A stretch of DNA of 45,474 bases from positions 1-45,474 of the forward strand of contig JADGQO010000167.1 in NCBI GenBank assembly GCA_017881725.1, in the 5' to 3' direction. Source of the DNA: Fibrobacteria bacterium. GTDB lineage: Bacteria > Fibrobacterota > Fibrobacteria > UBA11236. Position 1 is the stretch's first letter, and the number at the start of each line of letters is the position of its first letter. A program made the translations under genes and the position numbers. The notes under the pieces are model-generated. The model was not told where the DNA came from and made no database searches. It worked only from the letters and a program-made list of their open reading frames with translations. Of this stretch, positions 9,718 to 18,343 are shown one piece after another.

Positions 9718-9983
9718 ACACCCACCCTTCCTAAGCTTGCTTTAGGTGCAACCGACAATCCATCCCCATTTTGCAAAAGCGCTTGCCCAAAAGTATCAAC
9801 TATTTCTAGTCGAGGCTCTGACCGCTCCCAACGGCGTTTCCGTTATTGCAATCGAATGTCGCCGGCTACAATGGCCACCAAAAGTGATACCACTCCGAGG
9901 TTTGGAATGTCTAAAGCCGCGTTGGAAAAGCCGAAATGGTTTTTGCAGCGCTTCGATAGAATCACTTGAAAGTGGAGTTGAAT

Positions 9984-11882
9984 ATGAAAAGAAGGTTAAT
10001 CCTGGGCAGCGCTTTGTTTGCGCCCCTCGCATTCATCGGTTGCATGGAATCCGGCGCGCCCACCGGTCACACCGATGGCATCCCTTCGTCCGCGGCCGAA
10101 TTCAAGGCTGAAGAGGCCTTCCCAGGTCGTTCGGGAGTATGGTGCGAGGGCTATTATCAAGGACTTCCGATCAAATACGAGGTCATCGACGGAAAGAATG
10201 TTCTCGATGGGGACGTTGTCCTGGCCGATTCCGTAATCAGTTCGACTTTATCCTTGGGCAAGTCCGCCGGCGCCGCCACCAATGGTTCGCGTTGGGCGAA
10301 CCGGACCATACCCTATACCATCCAAGCCGGTCTCACCAACACCCAGCGCGTCACCGACGCCATCAATAACTGGAGCTATAAGTTCACGTTCGTACCCCGG
10401 ACCAACCAAACCGATTATCTCACTTTCCGCCAGCCGGCTGATGCCGGCACTTGCCAAGCGAACGCGATTGGTCGGCAAGGCAATCAACAGTTCATCGACT
10501 TGGGAACGGATTGCGGCACGGGCAACACCATCCATGAGATCGGCCACGTGATGGGCCTGTACCATGAGCAAAGTCGGGCGGACCGCGACAATTGGGTGAC
10601 CATCAATTGGGGCAATATCCTTTCCGGGAAGTCCGGCAACTTCAACAAGTACAGCAGCGGTTTCGATTGGCAGCCCTTCGACTTCAACTCCGTGATGATG
10701 TATCCGCCTACCGCCTTCGGGACGACCGTCGGCGGCGTGGTGCAGGCCACCATCGTGGCCAAAGACGGCCGCACCTGGACCGGGCAACGTTCGGGCCTCT
10801 CCGCGGGCGATTTGAGCACGGTGGAAAAATTGTATCCCACTCCGGGATATGGCTGCCTATCCAGCGTGTCCTTGAGCGCGTACCGCCAGGACGTGTTCGC
10901 GGCGACGAGTTCGGGAGCCATTCAGACGGCGGCATGGGATCAGACCATCGACGCGGCGGGAACCTATCGCGGATGGTGGAGCATCCAAGGCGGCGTGACC
11001 GCCCCCGGCGGCTGCGTGGACGGGCTTTCGCGCAGCACTTTGAAACTTGATGTATTCACGGTAGGCACGGACGGCCGTCCTTATACCGGGGCTTGGAACC
11101 AGTACGTCTCCAACGGCGCATGGCGCGGCTGGTGGGCCATCGGCAGCAACATCACCGTGTATCCCGGCTCGCACATCGTTCCCGTGGCGCGTACCCCGAA
11201 TAATCTCGACGTCTTCGCGGTGGGCCAGAACGGCAACATCTACACGGCGGCGTGGGATCAAGCCGTGGATGGCGGCAATGGTTTCCGCGGCTGGTGGCAA
11301 ATCCTCGGTGGCGTTTCCTTGTCGGGCGGCCAGCCTTCGGCCATTACCCGCGGCGCCAACGCACTGGATGTCTATGCTATCGGCACGGACGGCAACGTCT
11401 ACCAGGCTTCCTGGTCGGGCGGCGCGACTTGGGGAGGGTGGTGGACCTTGAGCAATCCGGGCACGCCCGTCAATCAGATCACGGCCATCGCCCGCGGCCA
11501 GAAAATCGACTTGTTCGCCGTGGGCTTCAACCGCAACATCTACACCCGCGCCTGGAACGGCTCCAGTTGGACCGGTTGGTCGCAGGTTTCCGGCGGCGTG
11601 GTCGCGGCCGGTTCCCGCGTCGCGGCCGTCTCGCGCAGCTCAACCCGTCTCGACATCTTCGCCATCGGAACCGATAATCTGGTGTACACCAACGGGAAAA
11701 ACGATGGCGGCGCATGGAGCGGCTGGGCTTCGGTCCTGGGAGGCGGAGCGGGTTCGGGCGTGCAATTGTCCGCATCGGCCCGTTCTTCCACCAGCATGGA
11801 CGTGTTCGTAGTCGGCGGCGACAACAAAGTCTGGACGGCTGACTTCGACGGCAGCTGGCATGGATGGTGGCGGTTGCCTTAA
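9984..11882 (+). CDS. Astacin-like (M12A) metalloprotease lipoprotein with PLL-type lectin propeller
   Basis: This encodes 632 residues. The leader MKRRLILGSALFAPLAFIGC gives a probable lipid-anchored Cys20, although the lipobox is not classic. The protease domain at about 100-290 has the zinc signature HEIGHVMGLYHEQSRADR (His184, Glu185, His188, His194) and the Met-turn SVMMY (236-240), whose Tyr is the usual fifth ligand in astacins. From about 295 to the end there are tandem units with the pattern LDVFAVGTDG-N-YTAAW-GGWW, typical of PLL-like seven-bladed sugar-binding propellers. The ATG at 9984 is preceded by GGAG at 6 nt; a TTG at 9966 in the same frame is less likely. It stands alone in its orientation. 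The fusion suggests a surface protease targeted to glycans (inference). Confidence 0.88.
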   Translation: MKRRLILGSALFAPLAFIGCMESGAPTGHTDGIPSSAAEFKAEEAFPGRSGVWCEGYYQGLPIKYEVIDGKNVLDGDVVLADSVISSTLSLGKSAGAATNGSRWANRTIPYTIQAGLTNTQRVTDAINNWSYKFTFVPRTNQTDYLTFRQPADAGTCQANAIGRQGNQQFIDLGTDCGTGNTIHEIGHVMGLYHEQSRADRDNWVTINWGNILSGKSGNFNKYSSGFDWQPFDFNSVMMYPPTAFGTTVGGVVQATIVAKDGRTWTGQRSGLSAGDLSTVEKLYPTPGYGCLSSVSLSAYRQDVFAATSSGAIQTAAWDQTIDAAGTYRGWWSIQGGVTAPGGCVDGLSRSTLKLDVFTVGTDGRPYTGAWNQYVSNGAWRGWWAIGSNITVYPGSHIVPVARTPNNLDVFAVGQNGNIYTAAWDQAVDGGNGFRGWWQILGGVSLSGGQPSAITRGANALDVYAIGTDGNVYQASWSGGATWGGWWTLSNPGTPVNQITAIARGQKIDLFAVGFNRNIYTRAWNGSSWTGWSQVSGGVVAAGSRVAAVSRSSTRLDIFAIGTDNLVYTNGKNDGGAWSGWASVLGGGAGSGVQLSASARSSTSMDVFVVGGDNKVWTADFDGSWHGWWRLP

Positions 11883-11901
11883 GCTCATTGCATTCGCGGG
11901 C

Positions 11902-11923
11902 GCGGGAATCACCGATTCCCCGC
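11902..11923 (+). terminator. Hairpin after the metalloprotease gene
   Basis: GGGAATC-ACC-GATTCCC forms a perfect stem that extends to GCG/CGC past a bulged C. It lies 20 bp after the stop at 11882. There is no T-run, so it may be a transcript-end stabiliser rather than an intrinsic terminator. Confidence 0.35.
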
Positions 11924-11941
11924 CTACGGGCATGAAAAGCG

Positions 11942-11996
11942 ACGATTTATCCTATAAATCGTTCACTTGAATGAACGAAATAATATATAATTCGTT
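11942..11996 (+). promoter_or_regulatory. Cluster of three overlapping inverted repeats before the DUF4143 ATPase gene
   Basis: ACGATTTAT-CCT-ATAAATCGT (11942-11962) is followed by TCGTTCA-CTTGAA-TGAACGA (11959-11978) and AACGAA-TTCGTT arms (11974-11996). The half-site ACGAWWTAT recurs four times in alternating orientation. This is the look of a multi-site operator, perhaps for autoregulation, but no binding protein can be named. A single ATAAATCGT copy also occurs at 26344-26352. Confidence 0.4.
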
Positions 11997-12000
11997 TATT

Positions 12001-13314
12001 ATGCATAAAATCAAGCGCGATAACCTAAAAACGGTGCTCTTGGAATGGCATGCGTTCCCGTTTCCGGAAACCACCCCCAGAGACTTCGATATACCGGCAC
12101 TGGTCAAGCCTCCCCTCACCGCGCTGATCGGTCCGCGCCGTGCGGGTAAAACCTGGTTATGCTTCCAGGCCATTCGCCACTTGCTCGCGGAAAACGTTTC
12201 CCGTGAAAGCATTCTTTACATAAACCTAGAGGATGAGCGCCTGCATCCGCTCACGGGGGACGAACTGACGAACCTGTTCGACGTCCACCGAGAACTTTTC
12301 CGCGCGCGGGAGGATAGGCCCTTCTATTGCTTCGTCGATGAAATCCAGAATGCCCCGACCTGGTCCAAGTGGGCCCGCCGGATTACCGATCAGCATCCCA
12401 ACCTGCACCTGATCCTCACCGGTTCATCGGCGAAATTGCTGGGGAATGAAATCGCCACCGAGTTGCGGGGACGCGCGCGCGTCATCCCGGTCTTTCCTTA
12501 CTCATGGAAAGAATTCCTGGTTTCCCAAGCCTGGTCGTTTAAAGGATGGGAGAACCTCAGACTCAGCCCGAGGAAACCGGAGCTACGCCGCCTTTACGAG
12601 GACTTCTCGTTGTTGGGCGGTTTCCCGGGAGTGCGGAAAACGCAATTTCCGGCGGAGACGCTCCGGGAGTATTACCATGCGATGTTCGCCCTCGACATTA
12701 TTGAAAGATTCCAGGTCAAGAACGCGCGCATGTTCGAGGACTACCTTAAACTCCAGATGTCCCGCTTCGCGTCCCTTTCCTCGATCAGCAATCTGGAAAA
12801 GGAATTGAAGTCTTTCGGGCACGGCGGAAGCAAGGCCACGTTATTGAAGTACGCCGGCTATGCCAAAGAGACGTTGCTGCTTTTCGAAGTGAGCCTCTTC
12901 AGCCCCAAGGTCCGGAACCAGCTGCTTTATCCTCGGAAGGTGTACGGCATCGATCAAGGGCTGCTCAACGCGATCCGCTTTTCCACGAGCGAAGACAAGG
13001 GACGCATCCTCGAAAACATGGTCTTCCTCGAATTGCGGCGGCGCGGCCATGAAGTATTCTACTACGCGGGAAAAGGCGAAGCTGATTTCGTGATCCGCAA
13101 TGGCACCCGGACCACCCTCATCGTGCAGGTGTGCTACCGCATCGATGACGCTAAAACGCGAGCCCGGGAAATGCAAGGCCTGAAGGAAGCCATGGCCGAG
13201 CTGCGCTGTCCCAAGGGATTGATCCTGACCGATGACGATTGGGAGGATATCGGGACCGGATCGGAATCGATCCCGGTGCGGCCGTTTTGGCATTGGGCGG
13301 TGGCGGGGGTTTAG
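12001..13314 (+). CDS. AAA ATPase of the AAA_14/DUF4143 family
   Basis: A P-loop ATPase with Walker A GPRRAGKT and Walker B CFVDEIQN in its first third is followed by the DUF4143 C-terminal part. That part contains the PD-(D/E)XK-like segment EADFVIRNGTRTTLIVQVCY. These proteins are widespread and scattered among genomes; many resemble archaeal-type ATPases linked to mobile or toxin-antitoxin-like regions, and their substrate is unknown. I take the ATG at 12001 (437 residues), since MHKIKRDNLK matches the usual family opening and it leaves the operator-like repeats in the leader. An ATG at 11971 would add ten residues and lie inside those repeats. Neither start has a clear ribosome site. The gene is a single unit with no partner next to it. 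Confidence 0.85.
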   Translation: MHKIKRDNLKTVLLEWHAFPFPETTPRDFDIPALVKPPLTALIGPRRAGKTWLCFQAIRHLLAENVSRESILYINLEDERLHPLTGDELTNLFDVHRELFRAREDRPFYCFVDEIQNAPTWSKWARRITDQHPNLHLILTGSSAKLLGNEIATELRGRARVIPVFPYSWKEFLVSQAWSFKGWENLRLSPRKPELRRLYEDFSLLGGFPGVRKTQFPAETLREYYHAMFALDIIERFQVKNARMFEDYLKLQMSRFASLSSISNLEKELKSFGHGGSKATLLKYAGYAKETLLLFEVSLFSPKVRNQLLYPRKVYGIDQGLLNAIRFSTSEDKGRILENMVFLELRRRGHEVFYYAGKGEADFVIRNGTRTTLIVQVCYRIDDAKTRAREMQGLKEAMAELRCPKGLILTDDDWEDIGTGSESIPVRPFWHWAVAGV

Positions 13315-13554
13315 TCGCCGTTCAATGCGCGGGGGGCGCCCACGCGTGGTAAAGCCGTAAAGGGATTTGTCGTGGATGGAATTGTGAGCGGTTATTCGGT
13401 TGGATCTTCCCGTTGGAGATCGTTTGACCTTTCCTAAGCAATAGCATTCTTCCCTGCCAATTTGACCCCAGAACTTTCTTGACCTTGCCGATCCTTCAGC
13501 TTAATATTGAGATTGAGTCCTTGTTCAATTCAATAATCTGGGGAGGACGAGAAG

Positions 13555-14391
13555 ATGATCAGGCAACGAAGGGCAATAACGTTTCCGAAAAAGTTTCCGG
13601 CAATTCCGGCCGCATGGGTATTCGCACGTTCCTTATCTGCCCCGGCCTTTTCGGATCCCGTACCGAAGCCCAAGAAAATCGAGGATAATTTTTTCCTGAT
13701 TGAAGAGGCGTATAACCAGGATCCCGGCGTCATCCGGCATATCCAAACTTACCAGCTGATGAAGGATAAGACCTGGGGATATACCTTCACGCAGGAGTGG
13801 CCCGTCCCCAAGATGACCCACCAGCTTTCGTATACGATTCCCATCAACCATCCTGATCCGTCCATGACCGGCTTGGGCGATATCCTGATCAATTACCGTT
13901 ATCAGCTCATCTCCAAAGAGGCCCTCTCATTTTCTCCCCGGCTTTCCATCGTGCTGCCCACCGGGGACTCTAAGCAAGGCCTTGGAAACGGTTCGACGGG
14001 AGTCCAGGTCAATCTTCCCTTGAGCGTGGAACTTTCCAACACCTGAGTCACCCACTGGAATCTCGGTTCGACGATTACTCCGGACGCCAGGAACGCCGCG
14101 GGCGAATCCTCGAATCTTTTCGGCTTCAACCTCGGCGCGAGCGTCATCTATCTCCTCTCGGAAAATTTCAATCTCATGTGCGAAGCCCTTTGGAATGCCA
14201 CGGAAAACGTCCCGAAGGAAGGTGCGAGGACCCTGGAAAACGCAGTCTTTCTCAATCCGGGAATCCGTTTCGCCATCAATTTTAAAAATGGATTGCAGAT
14301 AGTGCCCGGTCTTGCCGTGCCGATTGGCATTGGTCCATCGGACAGCTTCGGGTTGTTTACCTATCTCTCTTTCGAGCATCCCCTGTTTTGA
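13555..14391 (+). pseudogene. Outer-membrane beta-barrel type protein with an in-frame TGA
   Basis: A GGGGAGG ribosome site precedes the ATG at 13555. The N-terminus is basic and hydrophobic, as in a signal peptide. The body alternates short beta strands (WGYTFTQEWPVPKMTHQLSY, GDILINYRYQLI, FSPRLSIVLPTGD) as in the transporter/MetA-like outer-membrane family of uncharacterised proteins. The frame hits TGA at 14044-14046, but the same frame stays open for a further 114 codons (VTHWNLGSTITPDARNA, FNLGASVIYLLS, FVNPGIRF-like strands). It ends at 14391 in SFEHPLF, with an aromatic final residue as in barrel proteins. The unbroken length would be 278 residues. A nonsense mutation fits best; readthrough or sequence error are alternatives. 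Confidence 0.65.
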
Positions 14392-14552
14392 GCGCTTCGT
14401 CCCCGGGTATGTCAATGCAAAAAATTAATATGGGGTTTTGCGCATAATGAAACGATAAAAATTGAAGTACTGGCGGCCGGATGGAAACAGCCAATCGCTC
14501 GAGTTGTCGGCAAGGAGCGGGAATCATTACAAGGATCACGGCGTGGTAGAGA

Positions 14553-16124
14553 TCATTTCTCGTAGAAAATATGCACGCGGTCCCATTTTTCGATCGCCTC
14601 CCAGGAGGTGGAGTCCTTGATCCAGGCTTCGCAATGGTCCAGATAATAGCGAATCAAGTTGTCCATCAAGGCGTGAGAATTGTGGCGGTGGGGCGGAACA
14701 TTTTCCAGCATGGCCTTGAAGATGCGGCTGGCGTCGTTGAAGCCCTTTTGGAAATAGATGGTCAGGGCCTTCTCCAGCATCGCCCGGGTGGCGTCCTTGT
14801 ATTTCCGTACTTCCTCCGGCTGATGCCCGTAGATTTCGTACAGCTTGAGGTGGCGTGTGGAACCTTTGACCTGCACGGAATCTATCCAACGATAATGCGA
14901 GTCGGCGGGATCCAAATCCTCGACGACGGCTTCCGTAACCACGATTTCCAGGTTGTACATCTTGGTTTTGGATTCCAGGCGGGAGGCGATATTGACGGAT
15001 TCGCCGATGACGGTGCGATCCAGTTTTTCGAAGGATCCGAAATTTCCCAGGATGACCTCACCCTTGGCGATGCCGATGCCGTTGCAGATTTTGGGGGTGC
15101 CCGCCGCGATCATCCCCCGGTTGAATTCCTGCAAGTGCAAGCGCATCTCCACCGCCGCCAGCACCGCGCTGCGGCCATCCGGGAATAGCCCCATCACGCA
15201 GTCGCCCATGATTTTATCGACTTCGCCGCCGTGTTTCCGGATCGGTTGTGTCATCAGCGAGAAATATTCGTTCAGGAAATCCAGCCGCGCATCCGAAGTC
15301 AATTTTTCCGTCAAGCGGGTGAAATCCCGGATATCGCAGAACAATACCGCCATGTCGCATTGCACCGGCCGGAAGTCGACGGGGTTTTTGCCTGCGGCCA
15401 TTTCCTCGAACAGGGAGGGGCGGATGAAGCGCCGGATGACTTCTTCGCGGCGCTTGAGCTCCGTCAGGGCCGCGTTGATTTTCGCCGTGTGGGCCTCTGC
15501 GTCCTCCGCGCGCGCAGTGACGCCCGCCAAGGCGAGTCCGCGGCGATGGAAAACCTCCAAGGCTATTTTCAAGGCCACTCCGCCGGCGGCGGAGGTCCAC
15601 AGCGTCACTTGTTGCTCCAGCAGGTCATGGATTTTTTCGGGCGGTAGTGACCCTTGCGTATGCCGGAAAATCCAATAGGCCAGGTATTGGCCCAAAACCA
15701 TATGCACCCCCAGCCAAACGCTTTTGGTTCCGAGTCCCAGGAACAGAGCCCAAAAAACATTGGACGATTGCCAATACGAATCGCTGGGATTGAGCAGAAA
15801 CAAATACACCTGGGCGAAAGGCAAAATAAAGAGCAGGGTGATTTCCCAACTTAAGATTCGCAGCGGATGTTTTTCCCATGCCTTGGGCCAAACCAAGGTC
15901 AGGAGGGAGAGGATAAACGCGATGATGCGGATGGGGATGCTGTCCCGGTAGCCCATCGATTTTTCGGCAAAGTGAAACACCCAATAAACGATGCTCGACA
16001 CAATCCCGTAGGCGGGAATCATGCTGACCGTCAATTCATAGTCCAGGTTGAACAGGGATTTCCAGGCGGTCTTTATGGAAGACAGCGAAAATCGATTCAA
16101 CCAGATTGAAAATCCTTTGGCCAT
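14553..16124 (-). CDS. Membrane-bound class III adenylate cyclase
   Basis: This is a 523-residue protein. The first 155 residues hold about five hydrophobic membrane segments and a cytoplasmic linker follows. The cyclase domain begins near residue 250. It has both metal-binding Asp residues (Asp264 in AVLFCDIRDFT, Asp308 in KIMGDCVMGLF). It also has Lys304 and Thr371, which choose adenine over guanine, and Asn378/Arg382 (SVNIASRLE), which stabilise the transition state. So an active adenylate cyclase making cAMP is expected. A helical tail of about 100 residues follows with no known domain. The start at 16124 has GGGAG at 5 nt; upstream ATGs would add up to 16 residues. It is a single gene facing away from the following SGNH pseudogene. 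Confidence 0.9.
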   Translation of the reverse strand: MAKGFSIWLNRFSLSSIKTAWKSLFNLDYELTVSMIPAYGIVSSIVYWVFHFAEKSMGYRDSIPIRIIAFILSLLTLVWPKAWEKHPLRILSWEITLLFILPFAQVYLFLLNPSDSYWQSSNVFWALFLGLGTKSVWLGVHMVLGQYLAYWIFRHTQGSLPPEKIHDLLEQQVTLWTSAAGGVALKIALEVFHRRGLALAGVTARAEDAEAHTAKINAALTELKRREEVIRRFIRPSLFEEMAAGKNPVDFRPVQCDMAVLFCDIRDFTRLTEKLTSDARLDFLNEYFSLMTQPIRKHGGEVDKIMGDCVMGLFPDGRSAVLAAVEMRLHLQEFNRGMIAAGTPKICNGIGIAKGEVILGNFGSFEKLDRTVIGESVNIASRLESKTKMYNLEIVVTEAVVEDLDPADSHYRWIDSVQVKGSTRHLKLYEIYGHQPEEVRKYKDATRAMLEKALTIYFQKGFNDASRIFKAMLENVPPHRHNSHALMDNLIRYYLDHCEAWIKDSTSWEAIEKWDRVHIFYEK

Positions 16125-16344
16125 GGGCACTCCCATTGTAAAACCTGGCATCGGGCAAAGCCCGAAAGACAATTGCCTTTGGGATTTTTAAGTCCCACCG
16201 AAATTGGGGATTCCCCGCTGATTGCAGGAAAGCGAGTCCCAATTTTGGTGCAGCCCGTTTATTCCGCCAAAAGCCGAAACCCTGCTTTCAAGATCGGCGG
16301 TAAATTAAGCGTCAGAAACCCGGCGGGAATCGAGGAGTTGAACC

Positions 16345-16806
16345 ATGCGTAGGTATTGCCTGATCACCGACGGCGGCGGCAACGATCTGATGGGCAGTTG
16401 CGGAGCCACGGCGACGCCCGATTGCGCGGCCATCAAAAGCGCCTTGGCCACGGTCCAACTCTACTTCGACGAAATGAAGAACAGCGCACCAAAAAAATCA
16501 TCTGGATGCGCTACGCGGATCCGTACGGATCCAATTGGGCCACCTTGAAAACCAACCAGGACGGTATTCATCCCACTGCGGCCGGCGGCACGGCCACGGC
16601 GGAGGCGTTTTGGAAATTCATGAAAGACAGCAGCTTCTTCGACTTGGGCGGGGCCTACGGAATCAATGCGGCGCCCGATCGTGCTGGCTCGACAATCCAA
16701 CGACAACGCCTTGCAGTTTCCTCTCGCTGCCGTCGCGACGGAAGTTTATCGCCTCGACGTGCAAGCGGGCCAAGCCCGAAAAACGTCCATGCTGCTTGTG
16801 CCCTAA
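16345..16806 (+). pseudogene. Remnant of a secreted SGNH/GDSL hydrolase
   Basis: The first frame (from 16345) has GGGNDLMGSCG, the GxND block of SGNH hydrolases. The next frame has KKIIWMRYADPYGSNW and the catalytic Asp-His block DGIHPTAAGG. A third frame from about 16680 gives VYRLDVQAGQARKTSMLLVP and a stop at 16806, which resembles a C-terminal sorting segment. The N-terminal block with the catalytic Ser is missing, and two frameshifts are present. The gene was probably a secreted esterase similar in type to the intact one downstream. Confidence 0.65.
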
Positions 16807-17074
16807 GCCGTCAGGAACCGTATTTCTCGTAACATGGCGACATCAAGGGAGCGACGCTCGCTCTCCGTCCGATGTAGAAAGGCCTTCCGATGGCATCCCT
16901 TGGAACTTTGCTCGGCATGTCCGTTTTCGCTTTGTCGGCACCCGCCACCCAAATTCTTGTATCGATTATCCCGCATGGGCCGCACCGAGACTTTACCACC
17001 CGAATCCAGAAAGCGGATCCCTACGTTTTTGTTTACCTTACCAAGGCCTGAACAGGGTGGTGAAAGGATTCGGC

Positions 17075-18118
17075 ATGGCTTCCTTCGGTTCGCGGCTCGG
17101 CATTTCCGCCGGCGTCGCTCGGGTCACTCATGTCACTCGGATCGCATGGGTCGCGGGCCTCGCTTCGGTCGCCTGGCTCGCTGCGGCCCCGCCCTTGGCG
17201 GGCACGCCCATCAAGGTTTTTTTTCTGGCGGGGCAATCCAACATGTCCGGATGGACCAGCTCCACCGGGATGCCATCGGCCTATACCCAAAGCCAGGCCA
17301 ACGTGCTCATCTACGCCGACGGTGAAATCGACGCTTCGAAAAAGAAAAAGTGGATGAACAACGGGATGGATTTCGGTCATGCCGCCGGATGGTTCGGGCC
17401 TGAACTCGTGTTCGGTAAAACGCTTTCCGATAGCCTGTCCGGCACGAAAATCGCACTCATTAAACATTCGGTCGGCAGCACCTATTTGGCCACGGACTGG
17501 CGTCCGCCGTCCTCGGGAGGAACGGTCGGCTCTTTGTTCACCAATGCGATGGCGACGGTGAAATCCGGCCTGGCGGCCTTGGACCCGCAGTACACGCCCG
17601 TCTGGTCCGGAGTCTTGTGGATGCAGGGCGAGTTCGACGGCAACAACCAGACCTACGCCAACGAATACCAAAGCAACCTGGCCAACTTCGTCAAGGACGT
17701 CCGCGCCCAGTTGAACGCGCCCAATCTGCCCTTCATCATCGGCATGATCGACTCCTCCAACAATTGGCGATACGCCGGAACCATCCGCGCCGCGGAACGG
17801 GCCGTGGCCAAGAACGGAACCAACATCAGCACCGTCGACACCAAGGGCTTCGAGACGGATGGGACGCATTATAAATTGAACGGCATGATCGCCCTCGGTA
17901 AAGGCTTCGCCATCGATTACCTGGCCAAATACAATACCCCGACCGGTGTGATGGTTCCAGTGGGACCCATTGCGAACGATGCGAATCGATTCCCGGCGGG
18001 ACGGAATTCGGACTGGTACTTGTTGGATTCCCGCGTTCAGGGAGCCGGTCGCTATTTCCAAAGCGGCCGCAATTTCTTCTATATCGACGGTCGCCTCAGT
18101 CGGCCCCATCCTCAATAG
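17075..18118 (+). CDS. Secreted sialate O-acetylesterase/CE6-like acetyl esterase
   Basis: This encodes 347 residues with a hydrophobic leader (VAWLAAAPPLAG). It has the SASA/CE6 signature blocks: the nucleophile Ser55 in FFLAGQSNMSGW, the middle block HSVGSTYLATDW, WMQGEFD, and the catalytic Asp262-His265 in ETDGTHYKLNG. CE6 enzymes remove acetyl groups from xylan or related sugars, which suits the GH97 and GH26 genes nearby. The tail (SDWYLLDSRVQGAGRYFQSG, then NFFYIDGR) resembles a T9SS-type sorting segment, short at its end. The ATG at 17075 is preceded by AAAGGA. The frame is open upstream to 16535, but that stretch overlaps the SGNH remnant and carries no signal peptide. Confidence 0.85.
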   Translation: MASFGSRLGISAGVARVTHVTRIAWVAGLASVAWLAAAPPLAGTPIKVFFLAGQSNMSGWTSSTGMPSAYTQSQANVLIYADGEIDASKKKKWMNNGMDFGHAAGWFGPELVFGKTLSDSLSGTKIALIKHSVGSTYLATDWRPPSSGGTVGSLFTNAMATVKSGLAALDPQYTPVWSGVLWMQGEFDGNNQTYANEYQSNLANFVKDVRAQLNAPNLPFIIGMIDSSNNWRYAGTIRAAERAVAKNGTNISTVDTKGFETDGTHYKLNGMIALGKGFAIDYLAKYNTPTGVMVPVGPIANDANRFPAGRNSDWYLLDSRVQGAGRYFQSGRNFFYIDGRLSRPHPQ

Positions 18119-18343
18119 TCGCTAGGGTACCTCTAGTCCCAGGGGCCCTGAAACCAACCGTTTACCCAAATCCCGCGATAATGCCCAGCAGAAAACGTTT
18201 GCATGGATTAATTTTGAACGAACAAGGCTTTGGCCTTTTCATTTCAGAGCGATTTTGGTTTTTAGGATCGGACTTCGTTTTGGGAATTTGTTTACCAAGA
18301 CGAATGTTTCAGTAAGACGGATGTGATACAAAGGACACGGACG

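Noticed and set aside
14044..14046. TGA as selenocysteine or a reassigned sense codon
   Set aside because: Intact genes nearby end in TGA (for example the TPR protein at 21220), and other broken genes carry TAG and TAA, so simple nonsense mutation explains all cases better.
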